A stretch of 64,000 bases of DNA from the NCBI GenBank assembly GCA_015680685.1, contig MNCI01009417.1, positions 414,962-478,961 of the forward strand, read 5' to 3'. The number at the start of each line of letters is the position of its first letter. Position 1 is the first letter of the stretch. Position numbers and translations under genes: made by a program. Source of the DNA: Gnetum montanum. Taxonomy: Eukaryota; Streptophyta; Gnetopsida; Gnetales; Gnetaceae. Shown piece after piece: positions 42,515 to 53,182 of this stretch. The notes beneath the pieces are model-generated. The model was not told the origin of the DNA. It saw only the letters and a program-made list of their open reading frames with translations, and made no database searches.

Positions 42515-44630
42515 GGGGGTGCATTAGGTTGGTAGTGTCAAGGACCAATTCATCTTTGTCAATCATACATTGGATGTCGTTTTGTAAAACCATGCAAAAG
42601 TCTATGTCATGACCTTGCAATTGGTGATACTAGAAAAACTGGTCCAATTGAAAGTGCTTACAGATCAAAGGCTTATTAGGTAGTGTGACTAAAGGATTTT
42701 TGACAAGCTTGCAATATCGATCATACTACTTAAGAGCATCCTTAGACATCTACTTGCACTGGATGCATCTAGCGTTAAGTAGTTGGTCTAAGAGCTTCGA
42801 CTGCTTAATAAGCAATGGTGTATACTTCGAACAATCCTTGTGCTCAAAGTTAGGCCTTGTGGCAGTTGGTGCAATGGTCATCAATGATGCAGGCTATTTA
42901 GTCATCGTAGTGCTAGTTGGCTGCCTTATTGTTGGCCTGTGCCTTAGATGGCTTGGCTGTTGGTTTGGCATTAGCTAGCTTAGCCTTGTTGGCCAGCAAT
43001 GCGATGGTTATGGTTGCTTGTTTGCCTTTGTCTTTCTCTTTCTTTGCATGTAAATTCTTGTAGGCCATGTAGGATGGATCCTTGCTAGCCTCTACTGCAT
43101 CCTAAATACTCTTAGTTTGAGCAAATTCTTAGCTCAAGGACTACAGACCAGGTAATACAATTTTGACTTGATAGAGTCATTCACTATGCCTTTGAAAATG
43201 GCTTGTAAGTGGATCTCTGCAATAGGCTTGCAGATCTCATTAAGAAAAGTGCTCCACTACTGAATGAATCTCAACATGGGCTCTAGATGGCCTTGCCTCA
43301 CCTGCATTAATTAGTCCAAGGTCACTTCAAGCTTCAAGTTATACTTGAAGTGTGTAACGAATTGAGTGAGCAATTCCTCCAATGAAGAGATGAAGGCCCT
43401 AGGGAGTGTGCGGTACTAGTCCAGTGCTTTGCTAGTTAGGAACATGCCAAAGATGTGGATGATGGCATTTGGCCAGGCCTATAGCAAGAGGCACTCTAAC
43501 CGAAAAGTGACCAAATGAGCATTGGGTTCTCCTTTACTATTGTATTTGGTGAACTATGGAAGTGGTACTCCTGTAGGTAGCACCAGTGATGGGATCATAG
43601 GACTAGTTGGATCATCCTAATAGAAGTCCATCACTTATACCATTTCAAACAAGGTGGCCTTAAGTTGCTTAACCTCTTTAGTGAGGCTTTGGATCAACTA
43701 GAATGCTTGATCCAAGCTGGGTGTGATGGTAGTAGGCTACGTCGCTTGAGTTGCCCACTAGAGTTGCTAGGTGGTCCACAACCTACCTCTAGGATGTGTG
43801 ATCATGTGCGATGATATGCCATGGACACAGTGTCTAGGCCCCACCACTAGTTAGCGGTATAGGTCACCGAAAAATGTGTCGATGTGATAGGTGGAACAAA
43901 TGATGCTTGAGTCATGTATGGTGGGGGTAGAATGTGCATAGTGTGCACATAAGGTTGCGTAGGTGCAATGGTTGTTGTTGCAAAAGGCTAGGTGAATTAA
44001 ATAGTCTAAATGGCCTAAATGGACTAAACAAGCTAGGAAGAGATGATGAAAGGCATGCTAAAGGAAATGCTAAAGGGCAAGATAACATCCTGATGCACCT
44101 GTTATGTCTGGTGAGTTGCCACCATAGGTGTTGGCCTAGGCGACAACATAAGACTGCAGGATGATGGAGGAGGAGTAGTAGAGACCACCCAATAAAATGA
44201 AGCATGGAATGGGTTATCATGCTTAGACTGAGCCTCAAATTTTTCTAACTCCTCATGGAGGGGCTGTTCATAGTCCATCCCTGCCTCATGGTGCATGTTT
44301 TGGATGAGGTCCTCCAACTTTCATTGGTAGTCTTCCTTGAGCAAGATAGTCATAAGGGAACCATTCCCTCCCATTATGATGCATGTGCTCATAACTACAT
44401 TTGGCTTCCATTTCTTGGTGGTCTAAAGTTAAACATGCTTGGACCTTTGCACAAATGAAGTTATATTGGTCATCGTTGAGCACCATGACCTCAGGAGGTA
44501 GGTTACGTAGGTTAAGAGACTATCTCTGTGCTAGGACAAGACCCCTAAGAACGTCAACCAGGAACTCCTACTGTATAGGTTAGAACATAACCATGCCTAA
44601 AGTAGAGATTGAGGGTTGCTCAGGGTTCAT
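42515..44630 (-). pseudogene. gag: E4 gag, truncated by E3
   Basis: Heavily decayed gag of a third family B element. The probable ATG is at 44,630 (MNPEQPS). Recognisable parts: LNDDQYNFICAKVQACLTLDHQEMEAK (around 44,480-44,400, 27 residues matching family A EQYNFICIKIKAG), gag domain around 43,650-43,100, and the zinc knuckle region with LQGHDIDFC near 42,610. It is cut at 42,514 by the E3 LTR. Many stops are TAG in place of Trp or Gln. Its protease and pol must lie beyond the left edge, outside E3. Confidence 0.75.
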
Positions 44631-44998
44631 GATGTGAAGAAAGATGCAAAATGTTGCTTATGTAGAAAAGGAGAAAAAATGGATAAGTGTAAAAACTCCT
44701 AGAAAATGGCTAAGTGTAGAAAATGCAAAAAAATAACTAACTCTGAAATGCAACAGAAATGACTAAGTGTAAACGTGTTGAAAAATGGCTTAACTTTAGG
44801 ACTATGCTCAGAGCCAACAATGCTTGCTATACTAGAGCTAGCTATGTTCTACTAGAGATCCAGAATTTTGACCAAGTGTAAACACCAGTGTTATCCAACG
44901 GGGTTCTAGGGGAATCGACAATGTGACCAATCTGTATAAAGTATAGAGAGCATGCAAGGCAACAACCAAGGGATTTGGCTGAAGAAGGAAATGGTGAA
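44631..44998 (-). other. E4 leader
   Basis: Between gag ATG and PBS. It holds one leader unit (GGGTTCTAGGGGAATCGAC, near 44,898) and several short AAATGGCTAAGTGTA-like repeats at 44,680-44,790. No gene seen. Confidence 0.5.
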
Positions 44999-45016
44999 GG
45001 CCCTTCTTCTAGTGCT
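44999..45016 (-). other. Primer binding site of E4
   Basis: Minus strand TAGCACTAGAAGAAGGGCC, one base off at its first CCA-complementary triplet (TAG for TGG). Confidence 0.65.
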
Positions 45017-45023
45017 ATAAAAT

Positions 45024-45438
45024 TATAGCAACTGAAAACATTGGAGGCTAGAATGGGACACCGAGAGGTCTGGGGTTGCATAGTGTTGAGGGCCTACTGG
45101 AAAATGGAAGTAGGATGCCCAAAATGGTCTTGTTGATTGAATTGGGACTTACGAGTGTTATGACAGAACATGTTTTAAGGTATTTGTACAATGTCAGTGG
45201 TGTCTGCAACGCTCACAAGGGTGAGCATAGTCATAGTTTTAAGCATGAAAATGGAGGTGCGAACATGCAAATAGATGCATGAATAGCAAAAAATGCAAGT
45301 GAAATGCCAAAAATGTGCAAGAACTGTGAAACATACATAGAATGTGAGCTAAAGGGAAGATAGCACCAGCCCAAATGAGGAAGCATAGTCAACTGTAAAG
45401 AAAATGTGAGGAGGTATGCAATGTACAAATAGGCATAG
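45024..45438 (-). repeat. E4 5' LTR, inner part
   Basis: Starts TATAGCAACTGAAAACATTGG, matching TGTAGCGATCGAAAACGTCG of E3. It breaks at the CATAG duplication, where E5 is inserted. Confidence 0.75.
45434..45438. repeat. Left target site duplication of E5 (CATAG)
   Basis: CATAG before TGTAGTGAC. The same five bases follow the other LTR at 59,676-59,680. Confidence 0.9.
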
Positions 45439-47241
45439 TGTAGTGACTGAAAACATCGATGGTTAGAAACAACGAGAGGTCGTCAAACAAATAGTTTCAC
45501 CGAATTCACGCGAGGATCGTGCTAGCTAAAATAGAAATGGAGCACCCTAAAAGGTTTGGTCAATCAAATAGGGACTTAGTCGGTGTAACTTAACCTTTCG
45601 TAAACATGTAATGTGGAAGCGATGTTTGTAATGTAATATAATAATTATTAAATGCAATGAAGCAAAAACAATGAAAAATGCAATGATAATAACCAGGAAT
45701 GCAAAGCAAACTAGAATTAGAAAATGCACTGCCTCAAGATTGCAACTTTACTTTATTGAGATGGATACAATCGGTTGCGCAACACTGGGAAGCATAGAGA
45801 TCCCAAAGGTAACTAGAACATTCAAAGTAGGCCAACTACGTTCTTGAACGTAGACTTAAAAACTAGTAATGCAAAGTGCTTGCCAACTAAGAGATTTCTC
45901 AATTTTCCAACCCTTTGAATTACTAATTTGTCAACCAAATTTGTCAAGTTGCCAAAAATAAGATGCCAACAATGCTTAGAACTGGCAACCTAAAATAAAT
46001 TTTTCCAACCACCCTTTGAGCATTGCTTGTCAGGGTATTTATAGGGCTAGGATCATGTGAGAAATGAGGCTTGGATGACACATGTCCTAGACCCATGAAA
46101 TGTTGACATGTCCATACTGCATGAACATGCAAGCCCAATTGTGAACCTGCTACGTTACAATCATGTTGTCGAAACTAGGAGTGCTAATGTCAAGTGTGTA
46201 AACAATGCAAGCAAGAGATGAAGCACATTGGCGTAGCGTAGCTATTTGCTACATTGTGCTATGCTATGTAGCATAGTACGTCGGTGTAGTGTAGCTACTT
46301 GCTACGTTGTGCTATGCTATGTAGTGTAGCATAGCGTAGCCACCAATTTGAAAAGGAAGATTGCATTGAATTCAACTGCATCTGTTGGAAGCTTTGGCAC
46401 ACGTCAGGTCAACTTTTTTAGCACTTTGTTTGGTTTGCATTTTTGCTACACTATGCTACATAGCGTAGCATAGCGTAGCATAGCGTAGCAACTAGCTTCA
46501 TTTTCAACCCATGTTGAAATTGTAAAGGCTTACTTGGAGCTCTAATCATACTAACAACTACAAATTTTTCCTTTCGTGAAGAGAGGCTTTTGGACTTGCT
46601 GAACTTACATTTGAGATGTTTATTACTACTTTCAAATCATCGCTACGCTATGCTATGCTATGTAGCGTAGCATAGTGTAGCAACTAGTGTATCCTTCTTT
46701 TTGCTCAATCTGTCACTTTCTAGTAAGAGACCTTGCTGAAGGACTTGAAGTCAAATTAGGCAATTGGTTTTGGAGTTTGGAGTGCTTTCCAAGTGGAATT
46801 GGAATCACTAGGTAAGCTGGGCCTTTCTGTTGTTCCTTTGCTATGCTGTGTAGCATAGCATAACGTAGCACTTTATTCTGCAACAGTTTGGTTGCCTGAG
46901 CAACTGTCTTGGAGACTACTACGCTACATAGCATAGCGTAGCGTAGCAAACTTCTTTAGTAGAAAACTTGCTGAACTATTTTGCATAGCCTGAGCACTGT
47001 TAACAACTCCATGCATGGACTCTGAGTAGGCTATCAGTTGGGTGAATGGTCCAGGTAGGAAGGTTGGAGAGTCCATCAGGCCTGTCAACTCTGGAGATAG
47101 AAAACTTGCCAGACTGGACAATCTAAACTCAGAGCATTCATTTTCTGCCAAACCACCATGACGCTACACTTGTGGAAATCCCTTGCCTAAATTCCAAGAC
47201 CTTGGTGAAGTAAGAGGGTCTCAAAATTTTATGGTGTTTCG
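45439..47241 (-). repeat. 3' LTR of E5 (1,803 bp)
   Basis: Minus strand from CGAAACACCATAAAATTTTG (47,241, TG terminus mutated to CG) to the TCACTACA end at 45,439. It holds at least six clusters of TACGCTATGCTACATAGCGT palindromes (46,233-46,340, 46,445-46,490, 46,643-46,680, 46,840-46,870, 46,917-46,948) and TATAAATA at 46,043-46,036. Confidence 0.93.
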
Positions 47242-47256
47242 ATGGCCCCTCTTTGT
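47242..47256 (-). other. Polypurine tract of E5
   Basis: Minus strand GACAAAGAGGGGCCAT abuts the 3' LTR. The same AAAGAGGGGCC core abuts the E1 3' LTR. Confidence 0.75.
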
Positions 47257-47634
47257 CGACATTTGGAGGAAAGACCCTACAGGCGTCGACAAAGAATATG
47301 AAACACCACGAAAGACAAGATGCCAACATCACTCTTTGATAATCGCCAAGATGTCGCTCAATCATGCTTGAAAGTGCTAAGATGGCTGTGTAGGGAAAGG
47401 GCGAAGGTTAAACTTGGGGAAGGAGTAGGTCTAGAAAATTAGTAAAGATGAGACTTAGCAAGATCCCTCGTCAGAATTCTTGTGAGGGAGTTGTTTGCCT
47501 AGTCATCTTTGCTTTTGCTGATCTTTAACCTCTCATCGGAATCCTTGCAAAATAGTTGATGTGCCATTTTTTTAGGCATGTTTTTTTTGCGTGACCTTTT
47601 GCTCTTTTACACTTTTCTGTTGTTGTTCTACCAT
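47257..47634 (-). other. E5 distal 3' untranslated region
   Basis: No gene supported. A short inverted repeat (GTCGACAAAGA near 47,285 and TCTTTGTCGAC near 47,240) brackets the PPT-adjacent segment, and GTGTTTC(A/G) / GAAACACCAC occur on either side, so a small part of the LTR edge may be duplicated in inverted form. Confidence 0.45.
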
Positions 47635-48321
47635 TTACATTTGCAAACAACCTTGTCGCAGGACAATCGATTTTTTCCCAGGATGAGTTGTGTTACATCT
47701 ACGTGGGGCTTTAACTTGCCTACATATGCTTCCCATGGAGCGAGTTGCATTACACGTATCATGGGCTTTATGATTGAGCATATGGGAGGGCTTTATAAGC
47801 ATCAGGAAAAATTGTAAAAGGGAGGTGTGATAGGGAGAATTGCTAGTGCAAGGAATGAGGTAAAAGAGGTTAAGGGGAGGACAAGATGTGCACTCCCAAG
47901 TAGCCAAGCTAGTTAGGACAACCACCTTAGAACGATGTAGTGTCTTGCCATCATGGTGAAACACATCTCTGACCGATGCCCCTCTAGCATGTATCCTGCA
48001 AACACAAAAAAGAACAAACCAGAAGAAACAACCATAATGCAAAACTAAGGCAAAGGTCTTGCTTGCTTTCAATGCTGTTGGAAAAATAGACATTGTTGCT
48101 GAACCATTCAACGTCCAAACTAGAAAGGCCAGCAATAGTTGTGGTAGCATCTGCGTGAAGAGGTTAGCATCGAGGTAGCTAGAAATTGCAATTATGTGAG
48201 TGCTCAAGAGCCCCTGCTGAAGGAAAACATCATGCAATTTAGCTATGAGATAGGCTACCCAACAACTGAACGTCTTTTGGGCGAGGATAAGGGTGAGGGC
48301 TAAAGGATAGGCACTGACCAA
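47635..48321 (-). CDS. E5 sense ORF between integrase and 3' LTR (228 aa), function unknown
   Basis: An open frame of 228 codons in the place of the small 3' reading of E1 and E2. I do not recognise it. It has hydrophobic segments (about residues 1-90), then FALVLHYGCFFWFVLFCVCR, where CVCR-(I/M) aligns with E2 and E1. The nucleotide context there, TTTTTTGTGTTTGCAG followed by GAT (about 48,010-47,994), is also a good 3' splice site, so the conservation may reflect splicing and not coding. The C-terminal half has no match in family A. Low confidence as a protein. Confidence 0.3.
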   Translation of the reverse strand: MVSAYPLALTLILAQKTFSCWVAYLIAKLHDVFLQQGLLSTHIIAISSYLDANLFTQMLPQLLLAFLVWTLNGSATMSIFPTALKASKTFALVLHYGCFFWFVLFCVCRIHARGASVRDVFHHDGKTLHRSKVVVLTSLATWECTSCPPLNLFYLIPCTSNSPYHTSLLQFFLMLIKPSHMLNHKAHDTCNATRSMGSICRQVKAPRRCNTTHPGKKSIVLRQGCLQM

Positions 48322-48554
48322 GGAAGCTACTACCAGGGCGATAAGCCATGATGGTGATAGCTCCAGAGGGTTAGTAGGATGTCATACAACATCTCTGGAG
48401 GATCAGCAAGATGCCAGGGGCAGTGGCATTGCACATATTCCCGAGGGTGTTTTCTTAGCATCATGAACTACATTCGGGAACTGCAACGTCCCATCTTGTG
48501 TTGGCGATGTGCATGCTCGCTTGTTTGTAGAGTTGTGGATGCATGTTGAGGATG

Positions 48555-49010
48555 TGCCGCAAACCCAGTTTAAGGTCCTGGTAAACCATATGATGTGTTG
48601 GTTTAAGGTCCTAGCAGACCGTGGTGCACTAGTTTAAGGTCCTAGCAGAGCCTTACGCTAGTTTATCGTCGTAGCGGATGGTGGCAATACTAGTTTAAGA
48701 TCTTAGCAGACCGCTGTGCTAGTTTATCGTCATAGTGGATGATCGATAGGCTAGTTTAAAGTCATAGCAGACCATCTGTGCCAGTTTAATGTTGTAGCGG
48801 ACATGCTATCCTAGTTTTACATCATGGTGGACATTGTATGCCAGTTTATAGTCATAGTGGACTACCTTTGCCAATTTTACGTCGTAGTGGACAAGCTTTG
48901 CTAATTTTACGTCGTGGCGGATGATTGCTTATCTTTATCAGTTTTACGTCATAGCGGACGTTTGCTTACCTTTGCCATTTTTATGTCATAGTGGACATTT
49001 TCTTATCTTG
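48555..49010 (-). repeat. E5 boundary array c (integrase / 3' region)
   Basis: About twelve degenerate units: AGTTTAAGGTCCTAGCAGACC (48,568-48,650), AGTTTATCGTCGTAGCGGATG, AGTTTTACATCATGGTGGAC and similar, up to the pol stop at 49,019. Confidence 0.85.
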
Positions 49011-49018
49011 TTCATGCA

Positions 49019-50194
49019 TCAAATGTAGTATGGCTTGAGGTATGAATGATTTATAGGATTCGCAAACTCATTGCCATCCATGTCTGCCAACTTGAAGGCC
49101 CCGTTCTCGTAGGCTCTCGTGACCATGAATGGACCTTCCCAATTTGTTGAGAATTTGTTCACATGCTCACAGATAGCCTTAAGAACAAGGTCTCCCTTCT
49201 TTACCGGCTATTGATGCGGGTTTGCATGATGCTTTTGTTGTTGCTTGTTTTGATATTGCTTTATGCGACCAAGTGTTTATGCATGCTCTTCCTCTATGAA
49301 GTCAAGGTCAATGATCCTCGACTCACTATTCTGGGCTTCGCTCATGACGTTCAACAAGATCATTCGAAGTGACAGTACTTGCAACTCAAGAGATAACACC
49401 ACTTTAGACCCATAAACAAGACTATAAGATGTCTAACCTGTCGCAGTCCTACACGTCGTCTTGTAAGCCCACAGCACATAGAGGATTTGCTCATGCCATC
49501 GCTTCTTGCTATTGTTAAGCATTTTCTTAAGCAAGTTGATGATGGACTTGTTCGTAGCCTCTACTTGTCCATTTGCCTTCAGGTAGTATGGCAAGGAGAA
49601 AGATTGCCTAATGCCAAGATTGTTGGAGAAGGTTTTGGTTTCCGCACTACTGAATTGTGGCCCATTGTCAATCACAATAGTCATGGGAAGCCCAAACCTT
49701 GTCACAATGTTGTCCAAGATGAAGTGGCAAACCTACTGGAATGTAGTCTTCCTCAGGGGAATAGCCTCCACCCACTTTGTAAAATACTCGGTGGCAGTGA
49801 TGATGAGGCTATTCCCTACAAAAGACTTAGGCGTGATAGGTCCTATGATGTCTAGTCCCCATCGTTGGAAAGGCCACGTGATCAGCGTTGGATGCAACTT
49901 TGTAGGCGAAACATGTATGAGATTTGTGTATCTTTGGCACGTACCACAAGTCTTGACTTTGGCTAGGCAATCGAGCTCCATGTGAGGCCAGTAGTACCCT
50001 AGGCGTATAATTTTTGAATCCATGGCCCTAGGTGCTATGTGTCCACTACACAGCCCCTTGTGTACTTCATTAATGACCTTCTACGCTTGTTCCTCATTTA
50101 CGCATGCTAGCAATATCCCATCAAAGGAGCATCTACATAGGGTATTGTCTCCCATGAGCACATATTGCCAAGCATGCTTGCAGATCGCATCTCT
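49019..50194 (-). pseudogene. pol: E5 pol, integrase region
   Basis: The best-preserved integrase in the window. 50,023-49,733 is open with LGYYWPHMELDCLAKVKTC and GTCQRYTN (CxxC intact), RWGLDIIGPITP (first Asp) and TATEYFTKWVEAIPLRKTT. 49,717-49,433 is open with IDNGPQFSSAETKTF (second Asp) and NGQVEATNK (catalytic Glu), so the D,D,E set is intact. The C-terminal domain has NWEGPFMVTRAYENGAFKL and ends HSYLKPYYI-stop at 49,019. Stops separate the pieces, including one near 49,730 and several after 49,433. Confidence 0.9.
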
Positions 50195-52380
50195 CTAGGT
50201 AGATGTCAATCTACGTGGGGGCTTGTCATGTTGTAGGTAGGCGTTAATGTTGGCATACCACTCCTGGGTATCCACAATGCTAACAAAGGCTACGTGTACC
50301 GCTTGAGTGATAGGCTCCATACACTCGGTAATCGAAGTTGGCAAACTTGCAAATAGGTGTCGTGACACATTTAATGCTAGGGTGGCCAGGGCATCTGCTA
50401 TGGTGTTTTTGTTGTGTGGCATGTGTTGAACATCCGTTGTTGCAAACTATTTGAGCATACTTTTTGCTAGGTCACAGTAGGGCTGCATGTGTGTAGCTTT
50501 GCAGGCGTAGACTTCAGTGATTTGATTCATAATGAGTTGTGAATCACTAGGTGTTGGATGCTTAATGCTTGGGCTACTAAGAGGCCCCTAAGTAACCCTT
50601 TGTACGCTACCACGTTGTTTGTACAAAGGAATGCAAAATGATAAGCAAAATGTTGCATTTACCCAGAGAGGAATGTAACGACGATAGCTGCACTACCTCC
50701 TCACATGGTCAAGGCATCGTCAAAATGCAGAGTAGCTTCAAGATGCGATGGGACAATGTTAATAGTGCTAACATGCTCGTCAAGGAATTCGGCATCTATG
50801 ATTGCTTGATCGTCAATTGGTGAGGTCGTGAGTTGCATAGCTATAGCTTGACCTTTCGTCGATGATTGGCTCACATAATGCAAATCGAATTCAATAGCTA
50901 TGGATTTTCACTGGGCTATTCTATAGCTCTCATACAGATTTTTTTTGATAGCCCAAAGTACATTGCTCTTGCAAATCATGTTAACCTTGCTACGAAAGAG
51001 ATAATGCCTTCATTTTTTAATGCAAAGACTAGGGCAAGGCAGTTTCTCTTCACCTCGTTGTATTTTGCCTCATACGCTACCAATGCATGACTTAGATAGT
51101 ACACTAGAATGTCAAAGCTGTTGTCTCATCTTTGACATAACAGTGCTACAATAGACGTGTCTGAGGTGGCAAGGTAGACAAAGAAAGGCTTATCCCTATA
51201 CAGTGGGTTCACAGTCGAGAGGTGTATAAGCTCATTCTTCAGGTTATCAAAGGCTTGTTTACATTGTGTTGTCTATTCAAAGTTAACCCCTTTCTTTAGT
51301 AGATGTTGCATGGGGTGTAACTTGTCAGTCAACTTTGCTATAAACCTTCTGATGAATTGTACTCTACCTTATAACTCGCAAAATTCTTTAAGGTTTGTAG
51401 GGGGCGCTAGAATAATTATGGCCTTAACTTTGTCAGGGTCCACTCATATTCCAGCCTCTAATACTACAAACCCTAACATGCGTCCGGTTCTCACCCCAAA
51501 GACACACTTTTTTGGGTTAAGGCGTAGATCATGCATCTGGAAGCACCTAAGGACTACACCTAGATCGTTGGGATGATCGACAACCTCTTTTTATTTGACC
51601 GCTATGTCATCCACGTAGTCGTTTAGCATTTTTAGGATGTAGTCACTAAAGATGTATGTCATGGCTCTCTGGTAGGTTGCTTCGGTGTTCTTGAGCCTGA
51701 AGGGCATCACAGTGTAATAGAAAGTACCCCATGGGGTCATGAAACGCGTTGTTAATTGATGCGAATTTGGTTGTAGCTGGAGAAACCATCCATGAAGGAT
51801 AACGGAGAAACCATCCATGAAGGAGAATGACCAATCGTAGTGTTGATGAGTTGATCAATATTCGGTAGTGGGAAGTCATCCTTGATCGTTGCCTTGTTCA
51901 AATCCTAGAAGTCTATATAGATTCATATTCCTCTTATTCTCTTAGAAACCACAACGATGTCTAACATCCACTTTGAGTAATCAACCACTCGAATGAAACC
52001 AGCCTGATATAGTTTGATGATTTCATCCTGTATAGCTAGTGCAATCTTTGGTTTAACCTTGCAAGCCTTCTACTTAACTGCTTTCATCCATGAATCTAGG
52101 ACAATGTTGTGCTGTATGAGCTAAGCTTTAATGTTTTTATTTTTCGCCTAGAGGTGGTCACAAGTGTCTCAATGAGAGGGTCCTCAATTACATCATCGAC
52201 CTCTAAATCTAGGGCTTGGACCAGATGTTCAGGCCAGTTTGGGGATGTTTCTAAGGATGCTACAGTGCTTTATGTGGGTGAATTCCAGTATATTGATTCT
52301 GGGTTCAGTTGTCTTGCAAGCTCACCATGTGGACCTATCAAGCCTAGAGGTGAAGAAAGATCATGGTGCATTGTCATTCT
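50195..52380 (-). pseudogene. pol: E5 pol, reverse transcriptase - RNase H - aRNH region
   Basis: The N-terminal reading MTMHHDLSSPLGLIGPHGEL (52,378 on) aligns with MDYKHLFTPLTINGPC of E1. RT: FMTPWGTFYYTVMPFRLKN (51,740-51,680), LNDYVDDIAVK (51,625-51,591, catalytic YVDD kept), then an imperfect 29-bp duplication around 51,780-51,830 (two GAAACCATCCATGAAGGA copies) that disrupts FSGYNQI. The gypsy RNase H is decayed (51,300-50,900). The aRNH shows LHFDDA at about 50,705 and NTIADALATLALN near 50,400. Several frameshifts and stops. Confidence 0.85.
51780..51830 (-). repeat. Small tandem duplication inside E5 RT
   Basis: GGAGAAACCATCCATGAAGGA occurs twice, 29 bases apart (51,778 and 51,804). 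E1 and E2 have a single copy of the corresponding MDGFSGYN region, so this is a lesion private to E5. Confidence 0.7.
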
Positions 52381-52388
52381 TGCTCAAC

Positions 52389-52390
52389 CT
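52389..52390 (-). promoter_or_regulatory. E5 candidate sense-strand 3' splice site before pol
   Basis: Minus strand CATCTCATTGTGGCAG followed by GTTGAGCAAGAATGACAATG. It aligns with ATTGGTAG then GAGCAAG of E1, so the acceptor-like site is kept between families. Confidence 0.45.
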
Positions 52391-52519
52391 GCCACAATGA
52401 GATGAATGCCTAGTGAAGGGATACCTATTTATAGCAACAATGTGTAGTAAGCATTTGTAAAGCAGTAATGAGATGTGAACAGTTGAAATAACTATAAAAT
52501 ATGACGCAAAATTTGCAAT

Positions 52520-52910
52520 CTATCAATTTAAAGTCATAGCAGACTGCCTAGATGCAAAAGTGTAAAACTACTAGTTTAAGGTCTTTACGGACTGCTAACA
52601 GGTTAAATTCACAAATTAAAAGTATTAGTTTAAGTTCTTTGCGAACCGCTAATAGGCTACCTTAGTGAAACTACAAAGTATTAGTTTAAGGTCTTTACGG
52701 ACCACTAACAAGATCGAAGCTACGTGGTAGAGCTGCTAGTTTAAGGTCTTTGCAAACCATTAACTTGAGAGAGGCTGTGGGTTAGAATTTTCTAGTTTAA
52801 GGTCTTTGTGGACCGTCTGGATGCAAAATTTAGAAGCTTCTAGTTTAAGGTCTTTGCAGACCATCTAGCTAGTTCTTTTTGTAAAGGCCAACGGCTAGTT
52901 TAAAGTGGGT
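52520..52910 (-). repeat. E5 boundary array b (antisense gene / RT)
   Basis: About eight units of AGTTTAAGGTCTTTGCGGACC at 45-70-bp spacing (near 52,527, 52,570, 52,627, 52,684, 52,738, 52,793, 52,839, 52,893). The core is the same as in E2 and E1 array b, but with more copies. Confidence 0.88.
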
Positions 52911-53182
52911 TGAAGTTTTCGGTCAGACCCACCTGCCATAAAGCAAACAATGCCACTACACTATGGGGGAATACTATGCTATACGAAACATCCCTCATTA
53001 ATTAAGGAGAGAAAATGACAAGTTATTTTCACCATTTTAGTTATAAATAGGGTTTACCCCCGATAAACTTGTGATTTTCACTGTACCAGCGCAAAACCTG
53101 CATTCAAAGCATAAAGCGATTATGCTTACTAAGAGCAAGGTGATTCAGCTTAGCGTTTAAGAAAGAATTAGTGATCGAAACG
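52911..53182 (+). promoter_or_regulatory. Promoter / 5' leader of the E5 antisense gene
   Basis: A TATAAATA box at 53,042-53,049, in TTAGTTATAAATAGGG, lies 134 bp before the ATG at 53,183, a normal plant spacing if transcription starts about 30 bp downstream of it. No array of the family A type is present. Whether it is used is not shown. Confidence 0.5.

Larger units (their letters stand above)
42515..45438 (-). mobile_element. E4, family B element, gag to start of 5' LTR
   Basis: Fragment of the outermost Tat-like element in the window: gag, PBS and the first 415 bases of the LTR as seen from its inner end. E3 is inserted in its gag and E5 in its 5' LTR. The remaining LTR lies at 59,681 to about 60,640. 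Confidence 0.75.
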
